Positions 63,504 through 64,000 of a stretch of 64,000 nt of DNA are shown here, one piece after another. The number at the start of each line of letters is the position of its first letter. Within the stretch, counting starts at the first letter, position 1. The translations under genes were made by a program, and so were the position numbers. Source of the stretch: Lytechinus pictus (lineage: Eukaryota; Echinodermata; Echinoidea; Temnopleuroida; Toxopneustidae); NCBI RefSeq assembly GCF_037042905.1, contig NC_087261.1, positions 24,510,317 to 24,574,316 on the forward strand, written 5' to 3'. The notes beneath the pieces were generated by a model, which saw nothing but the letters and a program-made list of their open reading frames with translations, had not been told where the DNA came from and made no database searches.

Positions 63504-63554
63504 CTAGGAGTGTACATAAGAGATGTAACATTAATATGATAAGTATTGATTGCT

Positions 63555-63760
63555 TTGTAATCAGTGGCGTAACAGGCGGGGGGCAGGGGGGGCAAGCTGC
63601 CCCCCCCCCCCCCCTGGCGGAGCTCACCGGGAAAATAAAAAAAACGGGAAAAAGAAAAAAAGGGAGGAAGAAAGGGAAAGGGAAAGGAAAGAAAAGAAAA
63701 AGGGGAAAGGGAAGGGGAAAAGAAAAGAAAAGGGAAAAGAAAACTAAGAAAAACATAAAA
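63555..63760. repeat. G/C hairpin and purine tract
   Basis: CAGTGGCGTAACAGGCGGGG, then GGGGGCAAGCTGCCCCC, a C run and a GGGAAAAAG-rich tract. The CAGTGGCGTA start resembles hAT-like ends at 47369-47770. The right boundary is not defined. Confidence 0.55.
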
Positions 63761-64000
63761 AAGGGAAAACGGAAAGATAACGGGAAAAGGAAGGAAAAAA
63801 GAACAAGTGAGAAAAAACAATTCGCCCCGATATAATACATTAGCATGATTAGTAAGACAGGGAAATAAATTAAAGATGGCAAAAAGGCAAACAAAAGCGG
63901 GAAATAAAGGCAGAATGGAATTAGCCAAAATCTAAATTGGAAAATAAAGAATAGGGACAAGATAACGTACACTACCGGGCTGCCGAGGATTGAGCGGGAA

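Noticed and set aside
63379-63972. Long Phe/Leu/Pro-rich minus-strand frame
   Set aside because: Only its last part (63503-63394) is an exon. The rest is translation of a purine tract and G/C hairpin.

Overview
The window is animal nuclear DNA. It holds one large intron-rich gene on the minus strand, about 30 exons between 63503 and 4444, set in AT-rich introns full of short inverted-repeat transposons, tRNA-derived SINEs, triplet microsatellites and retrotransposon remains. The domain mix (WxxW, LamG-like, Ig, F5/8 type C, CUB), a LINE whose first reading frame carries a 2A-like NPGP motif, a Mag-type Ty3/gypsy element with very short LTRs, and the MITE families point to a marine invertebrate deuterostome. 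An echinoderm, probably a sea urchin, is my best guess; this is inference from family knowledge. No bacterial or viral genome features were seen.

The gene encodes the C-terminal ~2,580 codons of a type I membrane receptor whose 5' end lies beyond position 64000. Reading N to C (right to left): WxxW domain (63503-62077), LamG-like domain (61515-40361, split by a 17.9 kb intron), Ig (39904-39575), two WxxW domains (37894-37325 and 35824-34033), LamG-like domain (33418-30868), Ig (30386-30066), F5/8 type C (discoidin) domain in four exons (29209-26100), five Ig domains (24650-19828), CUB-like domain (10028-9678), four-cysteine stalk and Pro/Asp-rich linker (9128-8768), transmembrane helix (7279-7174), and a single large exon (6610-4444) for a ~720-residue cytoplasmic tail ending in TAG. 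All splice junctions were placed by hand with GT/AG ends, and the phases close across every junction. Nearly all domain borders are phase 1.

The tail is the most striking part. It has 16 Tyr-x-x-Leu/Ile/Val motifs, two of them paired at ITAM spacing, two fitting the ITIM consensus, and a duplicated YQPLSRPAS module. The protein therefore looks like a phosphotyrosine-signalling adhesion or recognition receptor with its own ITAM-like motifs, which is unusual because animal ITAMs are often on separate adaptor chains. Ligand and function are unknown.

Region by region: 1-4443 is 3' flank with a (AGT)n array and a SINE. 4444-40720 holds most exons, with introns carrying many MITEs and three long triplet arrays. 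40721-58619 is one giant intron containing a LINE fragment, a broken full-length LINE (about 42540-47300) that itself hosts several DNA elements, a SINE, an LTR retrotransposon (50171-55832, LTRs 106 bp, 5-bp target duplication) with a 547-bp DNA element nested inside it, and coding-like relics of an unidentified element. 58620-64000 holds the first exons in the window, a ~950-bp fold-back element and a TAATTGTCC minisatellite.
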